Assembly: GCA_949280095.1 (NCBI GenBank)
Contig: CASDHD010000011.1
Location: 1 to 21,880, forward strand
DNA: 21,880 bases
Reading direction: 5' to 3'
Source of the DNA: an uncultured Bacilli bacterium
GTDB lineage: Bacteria; Bacillota_I; Bacilli_A; RF39; UBA660
The notes under the pieces were generated by a model. That model searched no databases. It was given only the letters and a program-made list of their open reading frames with translations, and had not been told where the DNA came from. Position numbers and translations under genes: made by a program. Position 1 is the stretch's first letter. Each line of letters starts with the position of its first letter. Shown in pieces: positions 6,246-14,381 of this stretch.

Positions 6246-7769
6246 TTAATTCTTATTCATCTCTATTCTTTGGAACAAAATTTCTGCTTCATTTAAATCA
6301 TAAACATCGTTTTCATTAAATCGAAACAATTTATCACTTGTATTAATTTGACTTAAAATTTTCTCACTTGTTTCAGGTAAGAAAGGTTCTATAAATACTG
6401 CACTTACCCGAATTGCTTCTATCAAATTATAAAGAACCGTTTCTAATCTATCTTTCTTATCTTCTTCTTTTGCAAGAACCCAAGGAGTAGTTTCATCAAT
6501 ATATTTATTACTACGACGTAATAACTCAAATATTTCATCAATAGCAGAACCAATTTCTAAATTATCCATTTTATTTTCTATCTTTTCTTCTAATGTATTT
6601 ACCATAGTTATTAATTCAGTATCAACACCTTCATTCACCTTTCTATTTTCTAAGTGACTATCAAAATATTTTTTAGCCATTGAAATCGTACGATTGACTA
6701 AGTTACCTAAAATATTGACTAAATCACCATTAATTCTTTCAATTAATAAATCTCTTGTAAACACACCATCTGAAGCAAAAGGAATTTCATGTAAAACATA
6801 ATAACGCACCGCATCTACACCAAACTCGTGGACTAAATCATCAGCATAAATCACATTCCCACGACTTTTACTCATCTTTCCATCACTCATAATAAGCCAA
6901 GGATGCCCAAACACTTGTTTTGGTAAAGTTAAATCCAAACTCATTAAGAAACATGGCCAATAAATCGTATGAAAACGAATAATATCTTTTCCAATTAAAT
7001 GTAAATCCGCTGGCCACCATTTTGAAAATTCTTCACTACTACCATCTGGGTCATACCCAATATTTGTTATATAATTCGTTAATGCGTCTAACCATACATA
7101 AACAACATGTTTTGCATCAAAATCAACTGGTATTCCCCAATCAAATGAAGTACGAGATACACACAAATCTTGAAGTCCTGGTTTCAAAAAATTATTTATC
7201 ATTTCATTCTTACGAGATTCTGGTTGTATAAAATCAGGATGAGTCTCAATATACTCTACTAATTTATCTTGGTATTTGCTTAATTTAAAAAAGTAAGCTT
7301 CTTCCGTTTTTTCTTCTACAACTCTCCCACAATCTGGACACTTACCTTCCACAAGTTGGGACTCTGTCCAAAAAGATTCACAAGGTGTACAATAAAGACC
7401 TTTATATTCTCCTAAATAAATATCTCCCTGGTCATACATTTTTTTAAATATCTTTTGAACGATTTTTTCATGCTGTTCATCTGTCGTACGTACAAATTTA
7501 TCATAACTCGTATTCATAATGTCCCAAATACTTTTAATTTCATTTGCAACAGTATCCACAAATTCCTTAGGGGTAACACCTGCCTCACGTGCTTTTAATT
7601 CAATCTTTTCACCATGTTCATCTGTACCTGTTTGAAAATAAACATCGTATCCTTTTAATCTTTTATAACGAGCAATACTATCTGCAAGAACAATCTCATA
7701 CGTATTTCCAATATGAGGTTTTCCTGAAGTATAAGCAATCGCTGTTGATATATAATATTTTTCTTTCAT
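6246..7769 (-). CDS. metG: Methionyl-tRNA synthetase (short form)
   Basis: A class I synthetase charging tRNA-Met and initiator tRNA. The 507-residue protein has the HIGN signature (19-22), a four-cysteine zinc knuckle (C127, C130, C144, C147), the WLDAL region of the active site and KMSKS (298-302). The helical anticodon-binding domain follows, with the segment around DETTPWVLAKEE. The C-terminal EMAPII-like dimerisation domain of Bacillus MetS (about 660 residues) is missing, as in other short MetG enzymes. The start is ATG 7769 with AGAGGA upstream. It is the last gene of a unit that begins at the T-box leader, so it is probably induced when uncharged tRNA-Met builds up, with three unrelated small genes ahead of it. 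Position before tatD matches Bacillus. Confidence 0.97.
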   Translation of the reverse strand: MKEKYYISTAIAYTSGKPHIGNTYEIVLADSIARYKRLKGYDVYFQTGTDEHGEKIELKAREAGVTPKEFVDTVANEIKSIWDIMNTSYDKFVRTTDEQHEKIVQKIFKKMYDQGDIYLGEYKGLYCTPCESFWTESQLVEGKCPDCGRVVEEKTEEAYFFKLSKYQDKLVEYIETHPDFIQPESRKNEMINNFLKPGLQDLCVSRTSFDWGIPVDFDAKHVVYVWLDALTNYITNIGYDPDGSSEEFSKWWPADLHLIGKDIIRFHTIYWPCFLMSLDLTLPKQVFGHPWLIMSDGKMSKSRGNVIYADDLVHEFGVDAVRYYVLHEIPFASDGVFTRDLLIERINGDLVNILGNLVNRTISMAKKYFDSHLENRKVNEGVDTELITMVNTLEEKIENKMDNLEIGSAIDEIFELLRRSNKYIDETTPWVLAKEEDKKDRLETVLYNLIEAIRVSAVFIEPFLPETSEKILSQINTSDKLFRFNENDVYDLNEAEILFQRIEMNKN

Positions 7770-7787
7770 AATATTCCTCTTTTCTTT

Positions 7788-8523
7788 TTAATATCCACCA
7801 TCTATTTTTATAACTTCATTATTTATAAAAGTATTTTCATCACTTCCTAAATAATATACTAAACTCGCAATTTCTTCTGATTCTGCAAATCGTTTTAAAT
7901 AAATTTTAGAAGTCTCCTCTTCTACCAAATCACTAGGTAAATCTTTATTCATATCTGTATTAATCCACCCAGGTGCTACAGCATTTACTAAAATTTTAGG
8001 AGCATATTCTATAGCAAAGTTTCGTGTTAAAGAATTAATCGCCGCTTTAGAAGCATCATAATCTATACTTGTTGGAAAATTACAATCAATACCATTCGTA
8101 CTCGATATATTAACAATTCTCGTCGTAAAATCTTGGCTATTCATAAATCCACCAAAATACTTACACATTAGATAAGTACCAGTTACATTATTATGCATTG
8201 TTTCTTCAAATACACTTGTTGCCCTTTCTACTATTTCCATATCATAAACAATCCCAGCATTATTAACAAGTACATCCAATCTTCCAAATTTATTTTGTAC
8301 TTCATCAAGCATTCTTTTTACATCTTCTTCATCTGCAATATCTCCCATACAAACAAGACACTCTATAGAATATTTTTCTTCTAACTCTTTAGAAATAACA
8401 CGAATTTCTTCTTCATGACTCCTACTATTCAATACAACACAGTACCCCCCCCTCAGCAAATTTTTTTGCACATGCAAGTCCTAATCCTCTACGTGCACCT
8501 GTTATCATAACTATTTTATTCAT
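7788..8523 (-). CDS. SDR-family oxidoreductase, frameshifted at a run of eight G
   Basis: The reading frame is broken. From ATG 8523 (RBS AGAGGA, just after the Nudix stop) it encodes a Rossmann start with TGARRGLG, then meets eight G (8445-8452). With eight G it shifts and stops soon after; with seven G it would join the long frame and give a 244-residue classic SDR. The downstream part has VLVNNAGI, the catalytic Ser (NISS) and YDASK (Tyr and Lys), and the C-terminal IKIDGGY. It resembles FabG-like 3-oxoacyl-ACP reductases or sugar dehydrogenases; the substrate is unknown. A G8 run is rare in such A/T-rich DNA, so slipped-strand phase variation, recent decay or a read error are all possible. 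An internal ATG at 8477 would lack the nucleotide-binding loop. Confidence 0.75.
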
Positions 8524-8527
8524 AACT

Positions 8528-8968
8528 TTAATCCTCTTTCTTCTCATTATAAATTCTATTATTTAAATAATTCACTATGATTTTCCTAGATGGATTACAT
8601 ATATTTTCTGGTAATTTATCTAAATCAAAAAAACCATAATCTACATGTTCTTCCGTATTTCCTAAATCAATAGAGCCACTATACATCCGTGCTAATACCC
8701 CTAGAGTCACAAAATGGGAATATTCATTTATATCATCTGCAACAGATATTAATTTCAAATTAGAAACCTTTAAATTCACTTCTTCTTTTGCTTTTCTTAT
8801 CGCTCCATCAAAAATAGTTTCTCCAGTTTTTACTTTTCCAGCAGGAAGTGTCCAAGTACCTTCTAAATGCATATCACTTAAAGCCTTATTGGGATCTTCA
8901 TTTCTTAAAATCATAAGTACTTGATTCATATCATTTAAAATTAAAATTCCTATTCCTACTCCTGGCAT
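8528..8968 (-). CDS. Nudix hydrolase
   Basis: 146 residues. The Nudix box is present around residues 43-65 (GKVKTGETIFDGAIRKAKEE): the first Gly, the metal-binding EE pair and spacing are kept, but the usual Arg-Glu reads Arg-Lys. The following segment and the C-terminus (WTLPAGKV upstream, ending in YGFFDLDKLP) are typical of ADP-ribose/NTP or nucleotide-sugar pyrophosphatases. The exact substrate cannot be read from sequence. The start is ATG 8968 with AAGGAG upstream. It is second in the T-box unit, 19 bases after the cupin gene and a few bases before the SDR start, so these three are almost certainly one operon with metG. Confidence 0.85.
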   Translation of the reverse strand: MPGVGIGILILNDMNQVLMILRNEDPNKALSDMHLEGTWTLPAGKVKTGETIFDGAIRKAKEEVNLKVSNLKLISVADDINEYSHFVTLGVLARMYSGSIDLGNTEEHVDYGFFDLDKLPENICNPSRKIIVNYLNNRIYNEKKED

Positions 8969-8987
8969 AAAACATCTCCTTAAATCT

Positions 8988-9332
8988 TTAATCTACATAC
9001 TTGTGTTGTTCACTTGTCCACGCCGGTGTACATGGTACAGCTGCTTCAAAATGACCATCAAAAGCATAACATTCATTCTTATTTAAAAGAATAATATCTC
9101 CTTGTTCAAAATGAATTTCTTCACTATTACTTTTTAAATACATTATTCCGTTCCCATTTAAAATATAAAGCATTTCTTTGCAATCTATATTTACTTGAAA
9201 ACCTGTCTTTGGACTTCTTCCCTCTATTTTAATCACCGCAAAATTAATATCAGGGTCTGTCATTGGATAATCTAATCCCGAATAGCCATCTCCACTATAA
9301 GCTTCTGCTTGTTTTTTACTAACATATAGCAT
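8988..9332 (-). CDS. Small cupin-domain protein
   Basis: About 114 residues forming a single cupin barrel. The core runs from FAVIKIEGRS through FQVNIDCKEMLYILNGNG, a position that resembles cupin motif 1, to EEIHFEQGDIILLNKNECYAF, which resembles motif 2. The usual metal-binding His pair of motif 1 is not evident (NIDCKE), so metal binding is uncertain. Three ATG codons are in tandem at 9338, 9335 and 9332; AGGAGG is one base before the first and seven before the third, so I prefer 9332. It is the first gene after the T-box leader. Its function is unknown; small cupins often act on sugars or small metabolites. Confidence 0.75.
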   Translation of the reverse strand: MLYVSKKQAEAYSGDGYSGLDYPMTDPDINFAVIKIEGRSPKTGFQVNIDCKEMLYILNGNGIMYLKSNSEEIHFEQGDIILLNKNECYAFDGHFEAAVPCTPAWTSEQHKYVD

Positions 9333-9352
9333 CATCATTCCTCCTAAAAAAA

Positions 9353-9413
9353 CAAAAAAATCATAAATTAAGGGCGAAACATAATCCGCGGTACCACCTT
9401 AATTCATGATTTT
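9353..9413 (-). terminator. Conditional terminator of the T-box leader
   Basis: Minus strand: CATGAATTAAGG pairs with CCTTAATTTATG (about 12 bp with one mismatch), followed by TTTTTTT. The pairing overlaps the T-box sequence, so the antiterminator and terminator are mutually exclusive. Confidence 0.85.
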
Positions 9414-9554
9414 AATCATGCACTTTTCTTCGTAACGTGAAGTCTCCGATTTAACTCCAGAGCCATGTTCATACTCATCTTTATATTTACTTTCACCAAA
9501 TGTAAACTCTCTTCTCATAAAGAAAAAGCACTACTCTTTCCTTCTTCATTAATT
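9353..9554 (-). ncRNA. T-box leader, probably responding to tRNA-Met
   Basis: The T-box sequence AAGGTGGTACCGCGG (9386-9400) is unmistakable. Upstream on the RNA are a stem with GGTG in its loop (GNUG type), an AGAGAG element, and the short stem III CATGATT-AA-AATCATG just before the T-box. The terminator stem pairs the segment ending AATTAAGG with CCCTTAATT, followed by seven U (9354-9360). In the specifier region an AUG codon (9466-9464) is flanked by GAAC and G, as expected of a specifier, and the T-box bulge reads UGGU, which would pair with a discriminator A as in tRNA-Met. Specifier assignment is an inference; the presence of metG in the unit agrees. Read-through transcribes cupin, Nudix, SDR and metG. 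Confidence 0.92.
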
Positions 9555-9560
9555 ATCTGT

Positions 9561-9589
9561 ATATTAACACATAATTTTTAGTTCATCAA
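9561..9589 (-). promoter_or_regulatory. Sigma-A promoter of the T-box/metG unit
   Basis: TTGATG (9584-9589) and TAATAT (9561-9566) on the minus strand, 17 bases apart. The RNA would start near 9554, just upstream of the T-box stem I. The -35 overlaps the last codons of spoVT. Confidence 0.7.
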
Positions 9590-10107
9590 GAAATATCAAC
9601 TTTATTCACAATAAGATTGGCTATAAATTTTAATAAGTTAATATTTTCTTCTCCAATTGGTTTTTCTGAAAATAGTAAAAGTAGTCCTAAACAATCAGTT
9701 GAAGAAATAATCGGTTGGATAAAATAAAAACCACTCTTTTCTTCACCATTTAACTTATAGCTTTGCAATTCACTTTTTACAATACTTTCACGATTATGAA
9801 TAAGATGAATCAATTTCATATCCAACTCTGTACCCTCATAAGACGGAAACTTGTTAGAATAAACAATCTTATCACGATCTGTAATCATTAAACTTATCTC
9901 GTATACTTGTGTAACTAAATTTCCAATCATATGAATAGTTTCTTTATAATCTTTAATTTTAGAATGTTTTTTTAAAATTACTTTATCTTCTTCTACAAAT
10001 ATTTCTAGATTTTCTCCTTCACGTATTCCTAAATTACGACGTATTTCTTTTGGCAAAACAATTCTTCCTAACTCATCAATTCTACGAATTACACCTGTTG
10101 ACTTCAA
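9586..10107 (-). CDS. spoVT: SpoVT, AbrB-type sporulation regulator with GAF-like domain
   Basis: 173 residues from a TTG start (10107), with AAGGAG ten bases upstream (10118-10123). Residues 1-50 are the AbrB swapped-hairpin DNA-binding domain (STGVIRRIDELGRIVLPKE, then IRRNLGIREGENLEIF). The rest is a GAF-like domain, as in SpoVT (Bacillus 178 residues) and unlike plain AbrB. SpoVT modulates forespore (sigma-G) genes. The open frame runs on to 10245, but those codons do not look like SpoVT and would ignore the ribosome site. Its place near mfd matches Bacillus; only a nuclease remnant intervenes. Confidence 0.92.
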   Translation of the reverse strand: MKSTGVIRRIDELGRIVLPKEIRRNLGIREGENLEIFVEEDKVILKKHSKIKDYKETIHMIGNLVTQVYEISLMITDRDKIVYSNKFPSYEGTELDMKLIHLIHNRESIVKSELQSYKLNGEEKSGFYFIQPIISSTDCLGLLLLFSEKPIGEENINLLKFIANLIVNKVDIS

Positions 10108-10130
10108 AAGATAATCACTCCTTACGTACT

Positions 10131-10159
10131 TAGTTTGAGTTATAGAAAGAAAAATATGC
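10131..10159 (-). promoter_or_regulatory. Candidate sigma-G/sigma-F promoter of spoVT
   Basis: Minus strand GCATA (10155-10159), a 17-base spacer, then CAAACTA (10131-10137). The -35 matches the forespore consensus; the -10 matches CATNNTA except at the third base. B. subtilis spoVT is sigma-G dependent, which fits. The surroundings are T-rich, so a chance match is possible. Confidence 0.4.
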
Positions 10160-10240
10160 AAAAGAAAAGAAAAATTGCAAAGAAAAAAAGGAAATTCTAA
10201 ATTTGCGTTGTATATATGTATATAGAAGGAGGTTATTCTT

Positions 10241-11146
10241 ATCAATTATTATTCAGAAATAGAAAACTATATCAAAAAAAATGAAATTAGTAAAAAGACC
10301 AGAATATTAGAAGAAAATCAAAGTACTTTAGAAACCTATTGGAACATAGGAAGACTCTTAGTAGAAGCACAAGGTGGTAAAGAAAGAGCAAAGTATGGGA
10401 ATGGTCTTATTAAAGAATGGAGTATAAAATACTCTCAAAAATATGGACATGGATATGACTACACTCATTTAACTAGATTTAGAAAGATGTATTTAATATT
10501 TCCAATTATTGCGACGCTGTCGCAACTTTCTTGATCTCAAATAGTAGAAATTCTTCCAATCAAAGAGGAAAATAAACGAAACTTTTATATAAATCAATGT
10601 ATCACAAAAAATTTATCTGTAAGAGAATTAAAAAAAGAAATCAAAAATAATGCCTATGAACGATTAGTAACTAAACCTAATAAAATAGAAATTATAGCAC
10701 CCAAAAAGCCAACCACATTTTTAGAACAAATGAAAAATCCCATTCTTATTGAATTAGAAAAAAATAAAACTATTCGAAATGAACATGACTTAGAAATAGC
10801 TCTTCTTGATAAATTACAAAACTTTTTTTACCAATTAGGAGAAGGTTTTGCTTTAATCGACAACCAATATAAAATAAACTATAACAATAAAAATTATCAT
10901 ATCGATATCCTTCTATTCAATTACAAATTAAATTGCTTCTTTGCTGTTGAACTAAAGTTACGAGAATTGAAAAAAGAAGATAAAGCACAAATCGAATTTT
11001 ATAAACAAGCAAAAGAGCCTTTTCATAACAAAACAATTGGCGTTATTATTAGCAAAAAACAAGATAAATTTCTAGCAAACTTTGTACGAAATGATAATAT
11101 CATTCCTCTTACTTATGAAATTAAAAAAGCAGAAGACTTTATTTAA
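10241..11146 (+). pseudogene. YhcG/DUF1016-family PD-(D/E)XK nuclease, broken
   Basis: One continuous similarity across this frame: an N-terminal DUF1016 domain (helical, with LETYWNIGRLLVEAQGGKER and a TGYDYTHLTRFRKMY-like segment) and a C-terminal nuclease domain (HIDILLF then AVELKLRE; Asp, Glu and Lys of the PD-(D/E)XK site are present). Two lesions are visible. A strong AAGGAGGT site is followed by ATC where an ATG is expected, and codon 98 is TGA (10532-10534) where family members have a conserved Trp (LS-W-S). The remaining 138-residue piece from ATG 10730 is intact and keeps the catalytic half but has no clear ribosome site. It is an insertion between mfd and spoVT, convergent with mfd. 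Family members are common accessory genes of unclear, possibly defence-related, function. Confidence 0.85.
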
Positions 11147-11155
11147 TCCTCTGCT
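11123..11155 (-). terminator. mfd terminator inside the nuclease gene end
   Basis: Minus strand: AGCAGAGGA, a 10-base loop, TCTTCTGCT (9 bp, one G-U), then six T. The mfd stop codon lies in the loop and the second stem arm is part of the DUF1016 coding end. The plus strand has no U-run here, so it ends mfd only. Confidence 0.85.
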
Positions 11156-14100
11156 ACATCATGAAGAATTAATTCTAACAAAGGTACTAATGAATACAAG
11201 AAATGTTTTTCACCACGTTTCAACAACAATGTAATGATAATTTTTTTATTAACATATTTGAACGAAAAACTTGAATTAATGTTATAAGCTTCAAAAAATA
11301 ACTTATCACCTTTTACCTTAGAAGAATACGATTCTGGAATTTCTAACTCTATCATGCGATCTGTTTGTTTCACATATGAAATATCTAAACGTTTTGCAAG
11401 TTTTTCAAACCACTCTTCATACATATAAATTTGTATCTCTTCTGTTATCTTTCCAAAACGGTCTTCCAATACTTTCTGTACTCGTTTTAAAGAAGCAGCA
11501 TCCTCAATCTCATTAATCATCTGGTGAATTTCAATTTTAATATCTTCATCATGAACATATTCATCACTAATATGTGTACTTACATTCACCAAAGATTTCG
11601 CATCTGTATCTTCTTCTACCTCTTCACCATGTAAACGTTTAATTTCTTCCTCTACCATCTTAGTATATAAAGAGATACCAACAGAATCGATAAATCCTGC
11701 TTGTTCACTTCCTAAAATATCCCCTGCACCACGTAATGATAAATCACGCATAGCAATACGATACCCACTACCAAGTTCAGTAAAATCTTTAATCGCCTGC
11801 AAACGTTTCACAGCAATATCATTTAACATTTTATGTTTATCATACAATAAGTAGGCATAAGCAATTTTGTCGCTTCTACCAACGCGACCACGAATTTGAT
11901 AAAGCTGACTTAAACCAAAATGATCTGCATCATAAATAATTAAAGTATTGGCATTTGGAATATCAATCCCTGTTTCTATGATTGTTGTACAAACTAAAAT
12001 ATCAAACTCAAAAGCAACAAAAGATTCCATAATATCATCTAGTTCTTTCTTTGTCATTTTCCCATGTGCAAAGTTGATTCGTGCTTCTGGAATTAATATT
12101 CGTAATTTATCACAAAAATCACTAATCGAAGCCACCTTATTATACAAAATGAAAATTTGTCCATTTCTCGTTAGTTCCTTATAAATCGCATCTTTTACAA
12201 TTAGTTCATTTTCAGATAGAACATAAGTCTGCACTGGATAACGATTTACAGGAGCTGTATCAATAATGGATAAATCTCTTAATCCACTCATAGCCATCTT
12301 CATTGTTCTAGGAATCGGTGTTGCAGAAAGCGTTAAAACATTTATATCATTTTTGAGAGTTTTAATCTTTTCTTTATGAGTCACACCAAATCTTTGCTCC
12401 TCATCCACAACAAGTAATCCTAAATTTTTACACTTCACATCTTCACTTAACAAGCGATGCGTTCCAAACAAAATATCAATTTTACCATGACTTAAATCTT
12501 CTAAAATTCGTTTTGTTTCTTTAGTAGAAGTAAAACGGTTTAACAAAGCAATTTCAATTGGATAACTAGAAAATCTTTTTAAAGCAGATGCATATTGTTG
12601 TTTCGATAAAATCGTAGTAGGACATAAATATAGAACTTGTTTATTATTTAGAATTGTTTTAAACATAGCACGAAATGCAACTTCTGTTTTTCCAAACCCA
12701 ACATCACCACACAAAAGTCTATCCATAGGAACTTGACTTCTTAAATCATTTTGAATATCATCTATAGCTTTAAGTTGGTCTTTCGTTTCTTCATAAGGAA
12801 ATTCCATAGCAAACAAATCCTCCATAGGATAATCTATATAAGAAGTTCCTTTAGTACTACTTCGAAGTGCATATAAACGCATTAATTCCTCGGAAATGTC
12901 TTTAATCTTCTTTTGAACTTGTCTCTTTTTTAATTCCCATGAAGTACTATTTAACTTATTAATTTTTGGTTTTGTTCCATCTTTATCCGTATACTTAAAA
13001 ATACTTGTAATCTTCTCTACGGGTATATAAACCTTATCACTACCTAAATAATTAATTTGAATAAAATCCTTTTCTAATCCCATTTGTTTTAAAGTAACAA
13101 CACCATTATAAATACCTATTCCATGACTTCTATGCACCACATAATCTCCGAGTTCTAAATTATTTAAAGAATTAACTTTCTTCCCAATTTTTAAAGTGTT
13201 TTTATACTTAATATCACCATGATGAACTTCTTCAATATCATATTCTGAAATCACTACGATATCTTCTAAAATAAAGCCTTGGTTTATCTTTTTTTGAATA
13301 ATATTAATTTGATTATCTATTAATTCGTCTTTTTTTAGAACATGAACTATATCAAATAACTCTTTCATTTGTTTAATTTGACTTTCTTTAGATAAACAAA
13401 ATACAACAGTTTTTTTCTTTTTCAACCATAGAAAGACTTTATCTTTAAGAAGTTCAAAATTAGAACGAAAATTCTCAATCTCTAAAGATTGATAGGAATA
13501 AGTTTGTAATTCACTGAAAGGAACATTTGCTATAGTATCTATATATACCATTTTTGATATAGCAAAATTTTCCATTTCATACATAAAAGTTGTTTCGTTA
13601 GGAATATCATTATTTTTCTTATATTCCATAATATCTTCTAATAACTTCTTATAAGCAACCTCAATTTGTCCATAATCATAATAAGTAACAATCGGATTAT
13701 CTAAATAATCCAAAAGTGCATTATGTCCATCTGTCGTAATTTCATCATAAGGACTAATGGTTATTTCATCTAACTGTTCTAAAGACAACTGGGTATCTTC
13801 ATCAAAATATCGAATAGATTCAATAGCATCTCCAAAGAACTCAATTCGAACAGGATGGTCTAAAAACGTAGAAAAAATATCTAAAATAAATCCTCTCACT
13901 GCATATGTTCCAGTAGCTGTAACCAATGAATCTCTTGTATAACCATATTCTTCTAAACGAGAAATAATCTCCTCTCGTTTTATTTCTTCGTTTATTTTTA
14001 AATTTAATTCTTTTTCTTTACTATCTTTTATAGGAGGCAAAAACTTCAAATATCCTGTTAAATTGGTAAGGACAATATGCTTCTTAGCATCTAACTTTTT

Positions 14101-14373
14101 TAATGTTTCTAACCGTTTAATTTTTAAATCTGGTGAAACTGCCAGAGCAACAGAAGATAAAAAATCATCCATAGGAAAAAGAAGCACATCATCACTATAT
14201 GTACTTAACAATGAAAACAATTGATTACATTCGTATAAAGAATTGGTGACTACAAGTAAATTATCTTTTTTATTTTCAAATAGAGAAAGTAAATAGAAAA
14301 CGTTTAATTCTTTCGTTAATCCTGTAATCCTTATATTAATATCTTTTGGAAATTTTTCTTCTAACCACTTCAT
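11143..14373 (-). CDS. mfd: Transcription-repair coupling factor Mfd
   Basis: A 1076-residue translocase that pushes stalled RNA polymerase off lesions and recruits UvrA. From the N-terminus: a UvrB-like UvrA-interaction region, the D4 polymerase-interaction domain (from about LGDYVVHRSHGIGIYNG), then two RecA-like motor domains with LLCGDVGFGKTE (Walker A), VVDEEQRFGV (motif II), LSATPIPRTM (motif III) and RGRVGRS (motif VI). The C-terminal inhibitory domain closes the protein. It is about 100 residues shorter than Bacillus Mfd (1177). The start is ATG 14373 with AGGAGG, eight bases after the pth stop. The intervening fin gene of Bacillus is missing. The last stop codon lies in the loop of its own terminator. 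Confidence 0.98.
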   Translation of the reverse strand: MKWLEEKFPKDINIRITGLTKELNVFYLLSLFENKKDNLLVVTNSLYECNQLFSLLSTYSDDVLLFPMDDFLSSVALAVSPDLKIKRLETLKKLDAKKHIVLTNLTGYLKFLPPIKDSKEKELNLKINEEIKREEIISRLEEYGYTRDSLVTATGTYAVRGFILDIFSTFLDHPVRIEFFGDAIESIRYFDEDTQLSLEQLDEITISPYDEITTDGHNALLDYLDNPIVTYYDYGQIEVAYKKLLEDIMEYKKNNDIPNETTFMYEMENFAISKMVYIDTIANVPFSELQTYSYQSLEIENFRSNFELLKDKVFLWLKKKKTVVFCLSKESQIKQMKELFDIVHVLKKDELIDNQINIIQKKINQGFILEDIVVISEYDIEEVHHGDIKYKNTLKIGKKVNSLNNLELGDYVVHRSHGIGIYNGVVTLKQMGLEKDFIQINYLGSDKVYIPVEKITSIFKYTDKDGTKPKINKLNSTSWELKKRQVQKKIKDISEELMRLYALRSSTKGTSYIDYPMEDLFAMEFPYEETKDQLKAIDDIQNDLRSQVPMDRLLCGDVGFGKTEVAFRAMFKTILNNKQVLYLCPTTILSKQQYASALKRFSSYPIEIALLNRFTSTKETKRILEDLSHGKIDILFGTHRLLSEDVKCKNLGLLVVDEEQRFGVTHKEKIKTLKNDINVLTLSATPIPRTMKMAMSGLRDLSIIDTAPVNRYPVQTYVLSENELIVKDAIYKELTRNGQIFILYNKVASISDFCDKLRILIPEARINFAHGKMTKKELDDIMESFVAFEFDILVCTTIIETGIDIPNANTLIIYDADHFGLSQLYQIRGRVGRSDKIAYAYLLYDKHKMLNDIAVKRLQAIKDFTELGSGYRIAMRDLSLRGAGDILGSEQAGFIDSVGISLYTKMVEEEIKRLHGEEVEEDTDAKSLVNVSTHISDEYVHDEDIKIEIHQMINEIEDAASLKRVQKVLEDRFGKITEEIQIYMYEEWFEKLAKRLDISYVKQTDRMIELEIPESYSSKVKGDKLFFEAYNINSSFSFKYVNKKIIITLLLKRGEKHFLYSLVPLLELILHDVAED

Positions 14374-14381
14374 GTTGCCTC

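Noticed and set aside
8388..8477. SDR start at the internal ATG 8477
   Set aside because: It would delete the TGxxxGxG nucleotide-binding loop, and it has no ribosome site; the real 5' end in the other frame is plainly conserved.
10108..10245. N-terminal extension of spoVT to 10245
   Set aside because: The extra 46 codons have no family similarity, and the AAGGAG site and TTG at 10107 give the standard SpoVT start.
10532..10534. Genome-wide UGA=Trp code (as in Mycoplasma)
   Set aside because: Four housekeeping or regulatory genes (holB, yaaT, the merR gene, tadA) end in UGA at the expected length, one followed at once by a terminator, and all other Trp codons checked in conserved genes are UGG.
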